NCBI RefSeq assembly: GCF_900566085.1
Contig: NZ_UPHT01000042.1
Span: forward strand, 1 to 64,000
DNA: 64,000 nt
Direction of reading: 5' to 3'
Origin: Mycobacterium attenuatum
Lineage (GTDB): Bacteria; Actinomycetota; Actinomycetes; Mycobacteriales; Mycobacteriaceae
This document shows, one piece after another, positions 63,562 through 64,000 of the stretch (position 1 is the stretch's first letter; each line of letters opens with the position of its first letter). The notes under the pieces were generated by a model. That model was not told where the DNA came from. It made no database searches and worked only from the letters and a program-made list of their open reading frames with translations. The position numbers and the translations under genes were made by a program.

Positions 63562-64000
63562 CTAGGTTCCAGTAGTCCCGCGTCTGCCGAACAGCAGCCC
63601 GCCCTTGCCGCCGTGGCCGCCGCCGCCGATCACGGCGCCGTCGCCGCCGTTGCCGCCGTTGCCGCCGTCGCCGATCAAATGAGCGTTACCGCCGGTGCCG
63701 CCGTCCCCGCCGGTGCCGCCGTCACCATCGGTGCCGGGGGTGCCGCCGATGCCGGTGATGCCGCCCGTACCGCCGTTGCCGCCGGCGCCGCCGTTGCCGC
63801 CGTTGCCGTATAGCAACCCGCCGGCTCCACCGGCCTGCCCTGGCGCGCCGTCGGCGCCGTTGCCGATCAGGGGTCGACCGAGCAACGCCTGGGTGGGCGC
63901 ATTGATCACAACCAACAGATCCTGCGCAACGGCCTGCAACGGCGACGCGTTGGCCGCCTCAGCGGCCGCGTACGACCACCCGGCGCCGGTCAGCGCCCGC
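63562..64000 (-). CDS. PE_PGRS family protein (5' end beyond window)
   Basis: The frame enters from the right edge within a PE domain ([20 protein letters not shown]), passes the conserved linker [15 protein letters not shown], and continues as about 95 residues of Gly-rich PGRS repeats. It ends [11 protein letters not shown] and a TAG at 63562. The visible linker is almost the same as that of the left-edge PE_PGRS gene. The PGRS part is short compared with most family members. The start lies beyond the window. Confidence 0.94.
   Translation of the reverse strand, partial: RALTGAGWSYAAAEAANASPLQAVAQDLLVVINAPTQALLGRPLIGNGADGAPGQAGGAGGLLYGNGGNGGAGGNGGTGGITGIGGTPGTDGDGGTGGDGGTGGNAHLIGDGGNGGNGGDGAVIGGGGHGGKGGLLFGRRGTTGT

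Overview
The window is chromosomal DNA of a slow-growing, non-tuberculous Mycobacterium. It is GC-rich. Its gene order follows, in reverse orientation, the M. tuberculosis block Rv3280 to Rv3311 (accD5 ... sapM, satS), and most proteins are recognisable orthologues. PE_PGRS genes lie at both edges and an unpaired PPE gene inside. PE_PGRS genes point to the M. kansasii/M. marinum/M. gordonae side of the genus, but the species cannot be fixed from this sequence alone.

Layout. 1-7.7 kb: a PE_PGRS gene running off the left edge, an Fe(II)/2-oxoglutarate amino-acid oxygenase coupled to an APC permease, a large cyclase-ATPase-LuxR regulator, and a 51-codon candidate gene. 7.7-15.7 kb: the conserved block satS-sapM, upp, pmmB-deoD, amiB1-amiA1. 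15.7-19.1 kb: an AT-richer island in which a cassette is present twice in tandem. Each copy has a nearly identical 257-bp leader followed by a strongly diverged gene for an Asn/Asp/Ser-rich, probably exported protein. 19.1-22.6 kb: a copper module (ctpV, a DUF1490 gene and a divergent DUF5134 gene) around a CsoR/RicR-like operator; a leaderless Cys-rich mini-ORF sits directly on that operator. 22.6-28 kb: Rv3304, lpdA, glpD2 and a coupled FMN/glutamate-synthase-like gene. 28-34.6 kb: accessory genes (DUF5994 protein, giant P-type ATPase, CorA-like transporter) where M. tuberculosis has phoY1. 34.6-43.6 kb: pseudouridine synthase, atsB, then inserted DUF732, pstS3-like, PPE and MBL-fold genes, then lpqC. 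43.6-49.7 kb: nei2-lhr and a TetR regulator. 49.7-54.4 kb: a lysine-degradation locus (pcd, an HglS-type 2-oxoadipate dioxygenase, lrpA, lat). 54.4-57.3 kb: the SigF locus (Rv3289c, usfY, rsbW, sigF) with three SigF-like promoters, an unlisted 49-aa membrane protein and a convergent STAS gene. 57.5-63.4 kb: acyl-CoA carboxylase genes accA3, accE5, accD5 with sufE-like, sseA and maf. 63.6-64 kb: a second partial PE_PGRS gene.

Working together: Lat, Pcd and the DUF1338 enzyme make a plausible route from lysine to 2-hydroxyglutarate under LrpA. AccA3, AccD5 and AccE5 form propionyl-CoA carboxylase. SatS is the SecA2-pathway chaperone for its neighbour SapM. RsbW holds SigF. The strongest candidates for something undescribed are the duplicated leader/low-complexity surface-protein cassette (16.06-19.09 kb), the copper-box/polycysteine leader ORF (21.84-21.93 kb), and the small proteins at 7.55 and 55.36 kb. 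No tRNA, rRNA, CRISPR array, insertion sequence or prophage was seen.
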